Below, piece by piece: positions 13,051-24,360 of a DNA stretch of 64,000 bases. Position 1 is the stretch's first letter. Each line of letters opens with the position of its first letter. The translations under genes and the position numbers were made by a program. The notes below the pieces were generated by a model, which saw nothing but the letters and a program-made list of their open reading frames with translations, was not told the origin of the DNA and did no database searches. The DNA comes from Bagarius yarrelli. Lineage: Eukaryota > Chordata > Actinopteri > Siluriformes > Sisoridae. Location of the stretch: contig VCAZ01000025.1 of assembly GCA_005784505.1 (NCBI GenBank), forward strand, positions 4,052,501 through 4,116,500, in the 5' to 3' direction.

Positions 13051-13639
13051 AGCAGTGTTTACCATTAGCAACAGCTAAAATTAAACTACCTTAATTAATT
13101 TAAATGTTATTATTTTTATAAAGACAGGTTAGAAAACAGTTTAATTAAGTGAAATATAGTTAATGTTAGAATTCTCTGAAGGCTGAATTATTGTGATATA
13201 AATTATTGAATTATTGTTGATTAAATAGAAGTTTACGCATTTTATAATAAACACAGCAAAAAACAAGTTACTGAGTTTAATCTGTCACCCTGATCTTAAA
13301 AAAATTAAAAAATTACGTGTTAAAAAAAATGAAAATGTAAAAATATAATTTAAGCTGTTTATAATTCTATAATTTTACAAATGACCTTTTGTACACATGA
13401 CCTTATTTTCACCTTTTAATGCAATTATTATAAATGTATTATTTTAAGTGTATATTAAGATTTACACATATTTTAACTTTTCTTACAAATTTATTTGTGC
13501 ATTTTTATTTTTACACCTTATTTTTTTTCCCTAACAACTTCGACTATCAACTAACCTCTTTATTTGACTTGAGGTTAAACAGTGACCACATGACATGAAC
13601 AGTTCTGCTTTGCATGTGGCCCAATCTGCCCCCCGGCTG

Positions 13640-13646
13640 TATAAAA
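13640..13646 (+). promoter_or_regulatory. TATA box of the complement gene
   Basis: TATAAAA, flanked by C/G-rich sequence and 62 bp before the ATG at 13708. A start site near 13670 would leave a 5' UTR of roughly 40 nt. A strong TATA box fits an inducible, liver-type acute-phase gene. Confidence 0.75.
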
Positions 13647-13707
13647 GTGCCTCCACCTGCCGATTCCTTAGATTTGCTCTGATTGTCAGAAAGTTTGGAT
13701 TGACAAC

Positions 13708-16700
13708 ATGCAGTCTGTGCATGCTTGGAATTTATTATCTTTACTGATTTTGGGCAATTGGACCTTTCGTAGCGGTGAGATAAGTCATTTAATGATTATT
13801 TCATGATAACACTTTATGATAATTCTGAGTTTAAATATGCTATTATTATATATCATATACTGAGTCGGTAGTAAAATGAGAAAAAAAGCATTAATTATTA
13901 CTTATAATAGCAAATTATAAATATTTAAATATAAACATTAAAAATATAAAATATAGATATTTAACTTTCATCTTTTAAAGTTTATCTTTAACAGTTACTT
14001 TAACAATAAAATCACAAATTATTTTTATTATTCCAAGATTTGTTTTTGTTCTTTTACACTTACTGCAGTTATATTAATTAATTTATTTATTTGTGTATTT
14101 TTTTATTTTATTAGCAGACAAGACACAACAATGCACGGAATGAAAATATTATATTAAAGTATTTAATCAAAACAAAAACAATAATAATAATAATAATAAT
14201 AATTATTATTATTATTATTATTATTTAAAAAATTAATTAAAAGCAAGTATAAAGCTAACAGTTATTGAGTGCAAAGGACTTTATTGCAATACAAATTCTC
14301 CCTTCAGTATAATCTCTTGTAAATTGGTCGCTAAATGTTTTATAACAGGTCCCCGAATTTTTAATTTATTGATCATTTCTAAACCAGTTAACAACCGTTT
14401 ATATTAAAAAGAAGTTAATGTTCAAATCATCTGCTTTCCTTTTTAATTTATTTGTTATATCGGACAAAAGCCTTGATTCTAACTACAGAAAACGTTTTTA
14501 TTTAATTATTATTTATGAAAACCCTATTTTATTTACGTACTTTCCTATCACACTGTTTCTGTGTAGGTGCACAGTCTTCATCACAGTGCCCTAACACTAA
14601 TCTGAATATCACCGAGGGCAGGTACACCCTCTCCGACTCTTATAACTATGGGAGTATACTGAGATACTATTGCCCGAAAGGTTTTTATCCATTTCCTGTA
14701 AAAAAACGTGAATGTGAAAATGGCCAGTGGGATCCCAAACCCAACAAAAAACCTCCAGTGTGCAAAAGTAAGTACCAAAATATTCAAGTTCAAGTTCAAG
14801 GAGCTTTATTGTCATTTCAACCATATATAGCAGATGCAGTACACAGTGAAATGAAATAACGTTTCTCCAGGACCCCCTGGTGCTACACAAAACACAGAAT
14901 TACTTACAAAACATTACAACATATTTTGCAACTGCCCACCTTCAGAACATCCTTCTTTACTCAATCCATGGCACTGCTGCGATATTTCAACATCTTCTTA
15001 ACTTTTTGTAGAGGTCACATGTCCTAATCCGAATGTACTGAAAAACGGAGTCGTAGAGCCTTATCAAAAGTATTACCACTTAAATGACACCACCACCTAT
15101 GTGTGTCATTCGGATTACACGTTTCGAGGCTCTGCCACTCGCGTGTGTCAGGCCAACGGGAAGTGGAGTGGTAACACACCAATTTGTAGTCATGACAGTA
15201 AGTACTGTGCTTTACAACTAATCAATCAATAAATTATTGAATAACTTTCATACAGCTTCTAATAGTATAACACAAACCCACAGACGATCACTGCCCAGAC
15301 CCTGGAATTCCACCCGGCACCACCAGACAAGGGCACATTTTCAACATTGATGAAAAAGTTACCTACACTTGTGATAAAAATCTAAAACTAATCGGTTCCA
15401 AAGTGCGTGAATGTATGGATGGTGGCTTTTGGTCAGGAAAAGAGCCAGAGTGCTATGGTGAGCATCTTCATAGTACCACAGACACCAAAGAGAGTTCTAC
15501 AGCTTAAAAATATTCTAGTACAGGGATCATGTTTCGCATTTGCCTAAAGTGAGTTTGGTGGTGTTTGAATAAACGTCCTTTTCGCTTGTTTTAGCCGATT
15601 ACACATACGACACTCCTGAAGAAGTAGCAGAGGCTTTTGGTAGTTCTTTAAGGACTACAGTAACCTTGCATGAGAAATCAGGTACATTCCATTTTACTGA
15701 GCAGTAAATGACTCGTTTTTACAGTAATAAAATAGTAAATAAATTGTAATAAAAATTGGTTTTCATCATTTCAGATCAAACTGGGAAGAAAATTCGTCTG
15801 AACCAGACAGGAGACCTTGACATCTACATAGCCCTGGACGCATCTGACAGCATAAGAGAGGAAGATTTCGATAAAGCAAAGGATATCATTAAGAAACTCT
15901 TAACAAAGGTACATTAGAATAAAACCTCAAATTGGGGATTTTATCCATCTCGATGTAGTTAATTGCATTGTGTGTTTAGGAAGTATTTTATAACAGTGCT
16001 GTCACACAATAAAAAAACTTTGGGTAAATAATTGTCATTTTTATTTTAATATTTTTGCAGTTGACTTTATTCCAACAAAGGAATAAAACATAAAGGAGTG
16101 CGTGCATGCTATAAGTCCAGAATTTTTTCTTTGGATGATTCACAATGTGATTGTAATTTTATATCTTAAAGCACGTTGTTATGCAGTACTGGTAAATTCT
16201 ACATATCTGTTATTTGTTTCCTGTTCAACCTTAACTAGTTTTTTATTCGACTGTTTTCCTTTTTACAGATAAGCATTTATGAGGTCCATCCAAATTATCA
16301 AATCAGCATTTTTGCCACGAATGTGAAACAAATTGTTAATATAGCTGACTACAAGAACAATAAATTGACTCTAGCCAACATTTTCGAATCTCTAGATGAT
16401 TATAGCTATGACGATGGTAAGTTTTTATCTGCAGTTGGCATCGGCATTGCTAAACATCAGTGTAAACTCAGTCTATACATAAAGTATTGTTATTAGATTG
16501 TTATGATAGTTGAGTTCATTGTATAAGAATATGTTAGATTTAATAACATCAAACAAGTCAGCCATCAATATAAGTAACTGCTAATTATTTAAGTGTCCAC
16601 TGGAAATGGTCATAAACCATCACTAAATCCTTAAACCAAACAGTATTTCTAAAATTTATGGTTGGTTGTTTAGTAGATTATCTAAACGCATGCAACTGAG

Positions 16701-18659
16701 ACATGTGACATGTTGTAAAGATTAACGATGGTCTATAGCTTAATAAACAAATTGGCCCGGTAATTGGAAGATCGGGGGTTTGATTCCTATCGAGTGCTAC
16801 CAAGTTACCACCGCTGGGCCCCTGAGCAAGGCCCTTAAACCTCAATTGCTCAGTTGTATAAATAAAATAAATGTAAGTCACTCCGGATAAGGGCGTTTGC
16901 CAAATGCTAGAAATGAATTTCGTTTTGAAAGTGATTTTTCTACTTATTTGCAAAAAAAACCCCCCTATTTTGTATTTAATTACTCTGGTTTAATATGTTG
17001 TTTGTTTAAAATTTGCAGAAGACAGAAAGAAAACAGGAACCAACATTCGCAAAGCTTATGAAACAATAAGAGACAGCATCAGTTTCGAAAAGGCAAACAA
17101 CAGGAGAGTATTTGACCAGACACAGCACGTCGTAATCATGTTTACCGATGGTATTAATCCAATTTTTGTACGAAAATTCCAAGATGACCCAGTGTGACAC
17201 TCGACATTATTTTTTTTCCTATTTTAAAACCATCTTTTGTAAATTGCACTAAAGGTATTGCTAATATGGGAGGAGACCCCAAACCGGTTGTTGAAGAAAT
17301 CAGAGAAATAGTAGAAGATGGAAATAAAGATCGGCAAAAATATCTTGGTGAGTAAAACACAAATGCTACTCAAGATTGATTTATATTAAGAGTTAATAAA
17401 TCTACATGACCAATAGTAGCAAATCTTTTCTGGCTTATTTTTGCTGGTAAGGTCTTTTTTTTCTGGTTGAATGCTGGAAGTTTTTTAATGTTATGGGTCA
17501 AAAGACAACTTTTTTGAATATGCCTATAATCTAATACACAAACATTTGTTACAGATCTATATGCATTTGGAGTGGGAGACGATGTTGAGAAAGAGAAATT
17601 GGACGAATGGGTGACAAAAAGATATAACAATGAGAAGTATTTTTTTATGCTTAAAGACATTAAAAAAGTTGGAGAGGCATTAGATGAAATGATCGGTATC
17701 TACCTTTTTAAAAAATTATTCTTTCTAAATTTACATGACGCAGTCTCTCTCTCTCATTTCTTCCCTAATCTAATTCTATTCACAATGTGTGTGTGTGTTT
17801 TCTTCTTTAGATGAAAGCACAAGTAAGCCCTTGTGTGGACTCTACAAAGACTACTTTAACTCTGAGGATAGCATGCGCCATACATACCCCTGGTTAATAG
17901 ACATATCTATATCTGTAAGATGTGCTCTTAATTTTTTTTCAGATTGTTCATATGCCCAATTCACATACATGGGGTGTATAAAATACCCAAAAACACTGGA
18001 ATAAATGACTTTGGTAGAAGTTAAATTTACCGTTTAAAATATTACTTGAGTAAAAGTGTTAAAGTATTTGGTTTTTATTGTACTTAAGTATGAAAAGTAT
18101 TTTTAATATTAAATTTACTTAAGAAACTTACGAATTAAAAGTAAAAGTACGAGTATATGAAAAATAGAAAAGCAAAAAGATTGTTTGATACACAGTTTAA
18201 CAAGATTGTGTTTAGATTAACTTTCTTCCATTTTCTATTCTTTTAATTAACGACAAATGTTTTATTATTAATAATAATAACAATAATAGTAATAATAATA
18301 ATAATTTTTATATAAAAAATAAATACTTTATTTCGATCTTTATTGACCGTTAGAACTGATCACGTGGGGACTCGGACGATGACCTAATAGTTTTAATTAT
18401 TTACTCGTATTAAGGGTTCTTTTAACATGACGAAAGTAACAGTATACATTTTATTTAGGAAATGTAGTTGAGTTGACAGAAAAGTACACATTCTTTCAAA
18501 AAAATACTTGTGTAACAAAGTACTATTATTATTACTAGATCTGAAAAAATTTATATTTAATGGCACAAATCGTTAATGATTTATTACATTAAACATGTCT
18601 TTAATTGATGTCTGATGTCTTCACCATAGCATCTATAAATTTGTAATGATATTGTAGGT

Positions 18660-18718
<59 letters not shown>

Positions 18719-19005
18719 CCTGTTTTTCTATTTCTTAATAGCATGAACGTGGAGTGGCAAAATGTATGGGATCATTGGTCACGCCCATGTTTATTTTAAC
18801 TGCTGCCCATTGCTTCAGGTTTGATGATAGTCTGGAAAAAATTCATTTAACGGCTCCCAATTTTAAAGGTATCGTAAAAAAAAAACAGTTTTTTACCTGA
18901 ATTCTAAGTAATCACCTTCTGGCTACAATTTCCTTTTACGTCTTAAAACACTTTTAAAAAGCACAAATATAACTTGTCTGTGATGCTTAAAAAAAGATAT
19001 TGAGT

Positions 19006-19043
<38 letters not shown>

Positions 19044-21938
19044 GGTCATTGGAAAGGTGAAGAACTTCGTGTTTCATGAAGCTTTTAATATTTCAAAACA
19101 CAAAGAACAGGGAATAGAAGAGTTTTATGAATACGATGTGGCTCTTATTCAATTAAAAGAACCTGTAAAAATTAGCCACAACCTTCGGTAAGAAATTTAT
19201 ACTAATCCATCATCTGATTGGATAAATGCCCACTTTTGCCCACTTTAATTCCTAAAGATGAGAAATAAACCCCCACTTTTTATCAACCGATTTAATTAAC
19301 TTACAGAATTTTAAGAGCTGACTTATGACACAGTTCATAGCTCATAACTTTTGCTCTTTGTATTCTAGAACTATTTGTATTCCCTGCACCGATGAGACAA
19401 ACAGAGCTTTACAACTGTCTGCCAGTGAAGCAACCTGTGAGAAACATAGTAAGTTTTTTCCAAAATCTTTTCCAAAGTCTTTTCCAAATCTCGATGACAA
19501 TAAATTACAAACAAAATGTATGGACGTGCAAACAAGCAGGTTCATTTCAGTCTTTGTTCTTTTTCAGAGGAAGTGCTGTTAAAAACGGATCTAGTGAGGG
19601 CACATTTCATAAGACATAATCTCAATAGGCAGCCGAAACAACCTGTCCAAATCAGGCAGAGGCACCAGGTAAATACTGTATGTAATACTGTGCACCATCG
19701 TGTTACAAAAAATGATAATCCGGTAAAGAATCTGGATTTTTATTCGATATATTCAGGTTATTGTGAGATGAATTGACTTGAATTCATTATTTCACTGTAG
19801 CTTTTGTCACTTTTTAAATGGAATCCTAGATATGTTACACCTGTTATATCAGAGGAAATGAGCAGTGATTTAATGTATTGTAAGAAGTTTGTTTCATTTA
19901 ATCCAATTTTAAGAAATTAGAAGTCAAACATAAGCAAAAAGCTTGTGAATATTTCACCTGCTGATAATCTGTTAATTTAAAACAACCTTATTTTAAAAAC
20001 TACTTATATAGTATTATAAAAATCTATTATGCACATTTCTTGCACATTTTTTTCTCTATTTGCACATCACTTAAAATCCGGTTGACAACAATTCTGAAAA
20101 TTGGAAGCTTAGTGGTTAAAAGACGTGAATCTGACTTCAAATTCCAGGACTACCAATCGTCCATTGCTGGGCGCCTAAGCAAATCCCTTAAACTCTCAAC
20201 TGCAAAATTGGATAAAAACAATTGAGATAAATGTAAATCACTTTGGATGAGGGGGTCGGCCAAATGCCAAAAATGTAAATGGTCAGATCCTGAGACATGC
20301 CTATGTTGGTGGAAGTGGTAGTTTGGTGGTTAAGATGTTGGAGTGCTGATCAGATGATTATGGGTTCGATTACTAGAACCACCAAGCTGCCACCAGTGGG
20401 CCTCTGAGCAGGACCGTTAACCTTCAAGTGTTCACTTTAGATTTAGACCCTGCCCAATTGCAAAAAATGTAAATATAATAAGCTATGGTAATATGAACTG
20501 TGTGGAGTTTTTATGCCTTTAGCTTAAGATTGTAGCCTGAACTCATTTGTGTTTAAAATTTATGCCTAATTGCATGTATAAGTTACTGTGCAAGTTGCTA
20601 ACATCAGGTTCTGGTTCTTCATTTTTTTTTTTATTTAGAAAGAGCAGTGTTTAAAGCAGACCAAGAAGATACTGAATGTCACAGAAGAAACTGCAAAACT
20701 TATTACAAAGAACTTTTTCTGCACTGGTGGCGCTTCAGATAATTACGAGGATAGTGTCACTTGCAAAGGTAATAGATCGTGATAAACTCTTAGCACACAA
20801 CCTGGGGAAAAGATCCCCTACATGGCCAAACGTTTGTGGACACTTTGCTAGCACATCTACTAGCATATCGTTCCCAAACGAATGCCTAGAATATTTCTGT
20901 ATGTTGTAACATTATATTCTTGTTTTGGTGCAACTAATAGGTCCAAACACTGTTCCAGCATGACAATGTCACCCTGACCTCAAACATTCTGAATACATTG
21001 CCCCTGAACTCACGAATACTATTGTGGTTGAGTAAGCTAAATTTCACAGAAAAACGAATGTCGAGTACCGCAGCACTAGCTGGTGTCTCAATAATTTTGT
21101 CCATATATTTTACTGTAGAAATGAAAAGTGATTCTTATTAAATCTTTATTATAGGAATGTAAGGTCACACTGCAGGTTTTGATGCCCAATTCCGATTTTG
21201 TGACTATATCCAATTTTAGGAATGACCTGCATTTTTATTTTAAAACTCACCCGTATCCGATATCTGCTTTAACACTACACAGCAAAACAACCCAAGGTAG
21301 ACATGCTGACCAGAAAAGAAAGTAAAAGCGTAATAAAAATTTTGCAGTGAACGAAGACTAAATGATTATACAGTATTTCATTTTCCGCACCATATTTAAA
21401 GGTTCGGCAAAAAAAAACAAAAAAAACGAAATTGGGTCACTTGATACATGCAGTATAAATGCAGCCTTAATCATCTCATCGGTTTGTTAAATTATGTCCC
21501 TATTTAAATGCCTTTTTTTCAACAGGTGACTCTGGTGGTCCTCTTTTTCTGGAACTACATCGTTTGATCCAGGTCAGAGTTAAATCTCTCCTTGTTAAAT
21601 GAATGGTTTTATCCAGCTTATTCTTTAAGTGTCTATGTGCAAATGGCCCAGAATTGCAGTATAATAAGTGGAAATACTACAGTTTATTAGTTGGTTTAAA
21701 AACAGTGCATAGAAAAATGATTTATACTGATATTATGAATTACATTTATTAACAGGTTGGAGTCATCAGCTGGGGTCTGAATGATTTTAAGAAAGCATGT
21801 TCTCTTAATAGGAAACAACAACTAGAGACAAGAGATTTTCACGTAGACCTCTTCGATAAGAAAGTGCGAGACTTCCTAGAAATGTACATCGGCAATAACA
21901 AAATTGCACCTGCAGATACACCTCTGAAATTTTTATAA
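13708..21938 (+). CDS. cfb: complement factor B/C2-like serine protease, 18 exons
   Basis: Secreted zymogen giving the catalytic subunit of the alternative-pathway C3 convertase. Exons: 13708-13774, 14567-14767, 15012-15197, 15284-15457, 15595-15681, 15775-15908, 16269-16416, 17019-17150, 17255-17347, 17555-17695, 17811-17914, 18742-18868, 19043-19187, 19369-19448, 19568-19668, 20639-20768, 21526-21572, 21756-21938. They sum to 2280 nt, so 759 aa; human factor B is 764. Order: signal peptide (aa 1-~23), three four-cysteine CCP/sushi modules (~30-89, 92-150, 153-209), linker, von Willebrand A domain with MIDAS DASDS (260-264), Thr340 and Asp376, then a trypsin-like domain with TAAHC (His512), YDVAL (Asp563) and GDSGGP (Ser686). 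All three catalytic residues and the MIDAS residues are kept, so it should be active. The linker reads TGKKIRL where factor D is expected to cut. Fish factor B and C2 are hard to tell apart, so 'Bf/C2' is the safe family name. Confidence 0.93.
14177..14224. repeat. (AAT)n-(ATT)n self-complementary microsatellite
   Basis: An AAT run passes directly into an ATT run, which makes a perfect hairpin-capable block. It lies in intron 1 of the complement gene. Confidence 0.85.
14790..14935 (+). repeat. dispersed repeat ('aaggagctttattgtcattt')
   Basis: Contains 'caaggagctttattgtcatt', 'cagatgcagtacacagtgaa' and 'ctccaggaccccctggtgct', a repeat type common in fish genomes. It begins only about 22 bases after exon 2 of the complement gene. 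A related 'ctttattgtcattggtac' block is at 45420-45520. Confidence 0.6.
16735..16915 (+). mobile_element. tRNA-derived SINE in intron 7 of the complement gene
   Basis: Head with 'gggggtttgattcctat', body 'ccaccgctgggcccctgagc', and tail 'cactccggataagggcgttt' and 'gccaaatgctag'. A well-preserved copy. Confidence 0.85.
18664..18717. repeat. (AT)n microsatellite
   Basis: A perfect AT run, ending 24 bases before exon 12 of the complement gene. Confidence 0.95.
19008..19042 (+). promoter_or_regulatory. cfb: 33-T homopolymer forming the 3' splice site of exon 13
   Basis: An unbroken run of 33 T is followed immediately by AG, and exon 13 starts at 19043. The whole polypyrimidine tract is a homopolymer, which is mutable in length. 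Confidence 0.85.
20100..20475 (+). mobile_element. two tandem degenerate tRNA-derived SINEs
   Basis: Copy 1 (about 20100-20282) has 'gcttagtggttaaaag', 'ccattgctgggcgcctaagc' and 'ggtcggccaaatgcc'. Copy 2 (about 20305-20475) has 'tttggtggttaagatg', 'gggttcgattactag' and 'gccaccagtgggcctctgag'. Both are more diverged than other copies, so probably older. They lie in intron 15 of the complement gene. Confidence 0.75.
20815..21115 (+). mobile_element. DNA-transposon remnant of the 'ggccaaacgtttgtggacac' type
   Basis: Starts 'atggccaaacgtttgtggac', has an internal 'gttccagcatgacaatg', and ends 'ataattttgtccatata'. It is related to the 6845-7275 family but diverged. It lies in intron 16 of the complement gene. 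Confidence 0.5.
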
Positions 21939-22117
21939 AGATTCAGTGGATTTTCTGCAAACATTTGCAGAGCTTCTTATGATTGTTGCAAATATTCTCA
22001 TTAGTGTACTCATTATTCAGCACAGTATGACAGTTTGTTTAATAGTCTGATGTCCCAAACAGTTTTGAACAGTATTGATTAAATTGATTTCTGTCCTGGT
22101 GTTGCAAAAACTTGTAA

Positions 22118-22123
22118 AATAAA
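22118..22123 (+). terminator. cfb: polyadenylation signal of the complement gene
   Basis: AATAAA 180 bp after the stop codon, with 'tgtggtttcctg' following at a plausible distance for the downstream element. Confidence 0.7.
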
Positions 22124-22439
22124 TGATAACAAAAATCCCTGTGGTTTCCTGAAACACATACATTTTGACCCCACTGCTGTTTTAATGTTTGGACCTGTAA
22201 CTTTAGGAATAAACACTGCTACTAATCAATGCATGAAGTCACTAAACTGTTGGTCAATGATCTCTGTTAAACTGTGACTTAATACAAACCTGTTTATTTT
22301 AGAATTTCTATGCCAAAATGGCTTCTGCCATGTGAATAGATCGCTATTATCATCATTTTTTGTGTTTATAGTAACTCAAAAAACACATCATGGCTTTTAA
22401 TACATTGGGTCATACTGGCTCATGTGCTTGAGGCTATTG

Positions 22440-22575
22440 GTTATTGATCAGATAGGGTTGTAGGTCCCAGCAGTGTCCTTTATTGGGCCCTTCTGCAAGG
22501 CCTTTAGTCTTTTTGGTTTTTCAGTAGCTGTATCATGGCTGACTTTAACCTCAGCCAGCATGTTAAAAAAATATT
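22440..22575 (+). mobile_element. degenerate SINE fragment, second tail type
   Basis: 'agggttgtaggtcccagcag' and 'gggcccttctgcaagg' are followed by 'gctgtatcatggctgac', the same tail as the element at 25110-25390 and different from the 'tctggataaggg' tail. Confidence 0.55.
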
Positions 22576-22734
22576 GCTTAAATATAATATTGGTAATTGT
22601 GATGCTAACATGGAGTCAAACTAGGCAACAACAAAAGTATTATGTAGCTACGCAAATATTGCCTTTGCAATAAGGATGACTTGGGAGTGGATTTTCAAGC
22701 TTGTCCCATCCCACACCAACAAAATAACATCCTG

Positions 22735-22738
<4 letters not shown>

Positions 22739-22768
<30 letters not shown>
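22739..22768. repeat. poly(A) run of about 30
   Basis: Uninterrupted A homopolymer, then 'cgggg'. It could mark the end of a retroposed insertion, but no parent sequence is recognisable next to it. Confidence 0.9.
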
Positions 22769-22769
<1 letters not shown>

Positions 22770-24172
22770 GGGGGTAAAAGCCTTGACTTTACAGTCTCGG
22801 GCACCGCTTCATAAATGAAGAAATTGCTGGTTAGCGAGCTGCTTTGCATGTGTAACGCTAAAGGCTACTAAGCCTGAGTCACAGTGTTATTCAATAATGT
22901 GTCTACATGTCCTACAGCTGGCATACAGAGATTTCCTGCCAACCTAAAACATTTTTGACCACCCAGAAATGAAACTGAGGTGTCATTATTCACACTTATT
23001 ATACAGAAAAAATGGACACCAGCTTAAAGCAAGAAACCCCATTTAGACTCCAAACCTCTACACTGCAACCGCAACTGTACCACATACATCATCTGGAGCA
23101 GTTCAGAATCAATATTTATCTAATAACACCACAAAAACATAAACAATTTAAATAAAATACAATTAAAGACTGTGATTCAGTGTTACCGGTCAGAGGCACT
23201 GGTCTGGAAGTGGCGAATAAACACTTTCCCGGGCTGAGACAAGCTAGTTAGCTACGGGGTTAGTCGACTTGCCCTCACGATGTGTAACTTTTCCGGAAAA
23301 GTCCTTAAAAAGTTATTGTAAAACTTTATTATGTCCAAGACAAATTAATTTTTTCTCTTCGTCAGCCATTGTGGGTGTGAAAATTCTGATTCAACTATAC
23401 AGACGCATTTCGCTAGTCGAACTGTGCTGTAACAGCTTTACTCTGATCAACCAATCAGAAGATGAAAAAATGCTGAGGTTATTGTAGGCATCTAGCTGGC
23501 CCTGTCTGGGTAAACTTGACAATCTTCCACTGTTGATATTGTTTAAGTTACATGGGCAGCACTAATGATTCTGAAGGTTTTGGCAGATTTGATTAACATG
23601 GCAGCACATAGTAACTAAAATCTGATTGGACAAAAAATTTAGTTACTGAAAGCAGTGCAGCAAGAGAAACGCCACGAAATAAAGAGAATAAACTGTTGAA
23701 AATAAATTAATACCATTTAATGGAAAAAATATTAGAATTTAGGTTGTAAATGTAGGTCAGCTTATGATAGTGTTTAGGCAGCAGAGAAAGACATACTGGC
23801 CCTGAATGCACACCACTGTGAACAATACTATTACACCTGACATTGTAAATGTAAACCCAACATCAACTTTACGACTATTATGTATTGAAATTACTAAATT
23901 ATAAAAAAAATCTTTAAATTGATGGAAAACAGCCGACTCTTTGGCACAGTTAACATGTATTTACGTTTGTCTATATGATATTTCCTGAATAAAACAAGAA
24001 TTTAATTTATTAATTATATTTTCATTTCTAACCGACCCGTATATCAGTCTAAAAACAAGACCTTAATATCATTAATAGTAATAAACTTGTAAAAAATTTC
24101 AAATAGAAGCAAAGATTCTCGGAAAGTCAGATCTGTTTACTCGAGTCACGTCACTACACGCCTACATAGGTT

Positions 24173-24184
24173 TGCGCATGCGCT
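24173..24184 (+). promoter_or_regulatory. bbs1: NRF1-type site in the bbs1 promoter
   Basis: 'tgcgcatgcgct' is close to the NRF1 palindrome. It is followed by a GC box ('ctccgccc', 24206-24213) and the X-box, in a GC-richer promoter with no TATA box. Confidence 0.65.
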
Positions 24185-24218
24185 TTTCAGTTCGTCACTC
24201 TCAAGCTCCGCCCCTGTT

Positions 24219-24232
24219 GTTCCTATGGAAAC
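24219..24232 (+). promoter_or_regulatory. bbs1: RFX X-box in the bbs1 promoter
   Basis: 'gttcctatggaaac' fits the ciliary X-box pattern RYYNYY-N(1-3)-RRNRAC exactly, with a 2-base spacer. It ends 129 bp before the bbs1 ATG, the position typical for RFX/DAF-19 targets, and BBS genes are well-known RFX targets. Confidence 0.7.
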
Positions 24233-24360
24233 GCAGAAAGCCGATCTAAGGATTACAGACATGTTTTTAGCTTGTTGGTTATTATGATTATATTATTAAG
24301 AGCACATGGGACGAAATTGACACGCCAGAGCTTTTTATTTTATTAAAAATAAAAGCAAAC

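Larger units (their letters stand above)
10791..13600. other. noncoding AT-rich interval between slc29a2 and the complement gene
   Basis: No exon was recognised. It consists of microsatellites and the dispersed repeats listed separately, plus unremarkable AT-rich DNA. Confidence 0.55.
22130..24170. other. intergenic interval between the complement gene and bbs1
   Basis: Apart from the SINE fragment and the poly(A) run I see no gene. A few open frames (for example 23269-23487) lack recognisable protein features or splice context. Confidence 0.5.
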
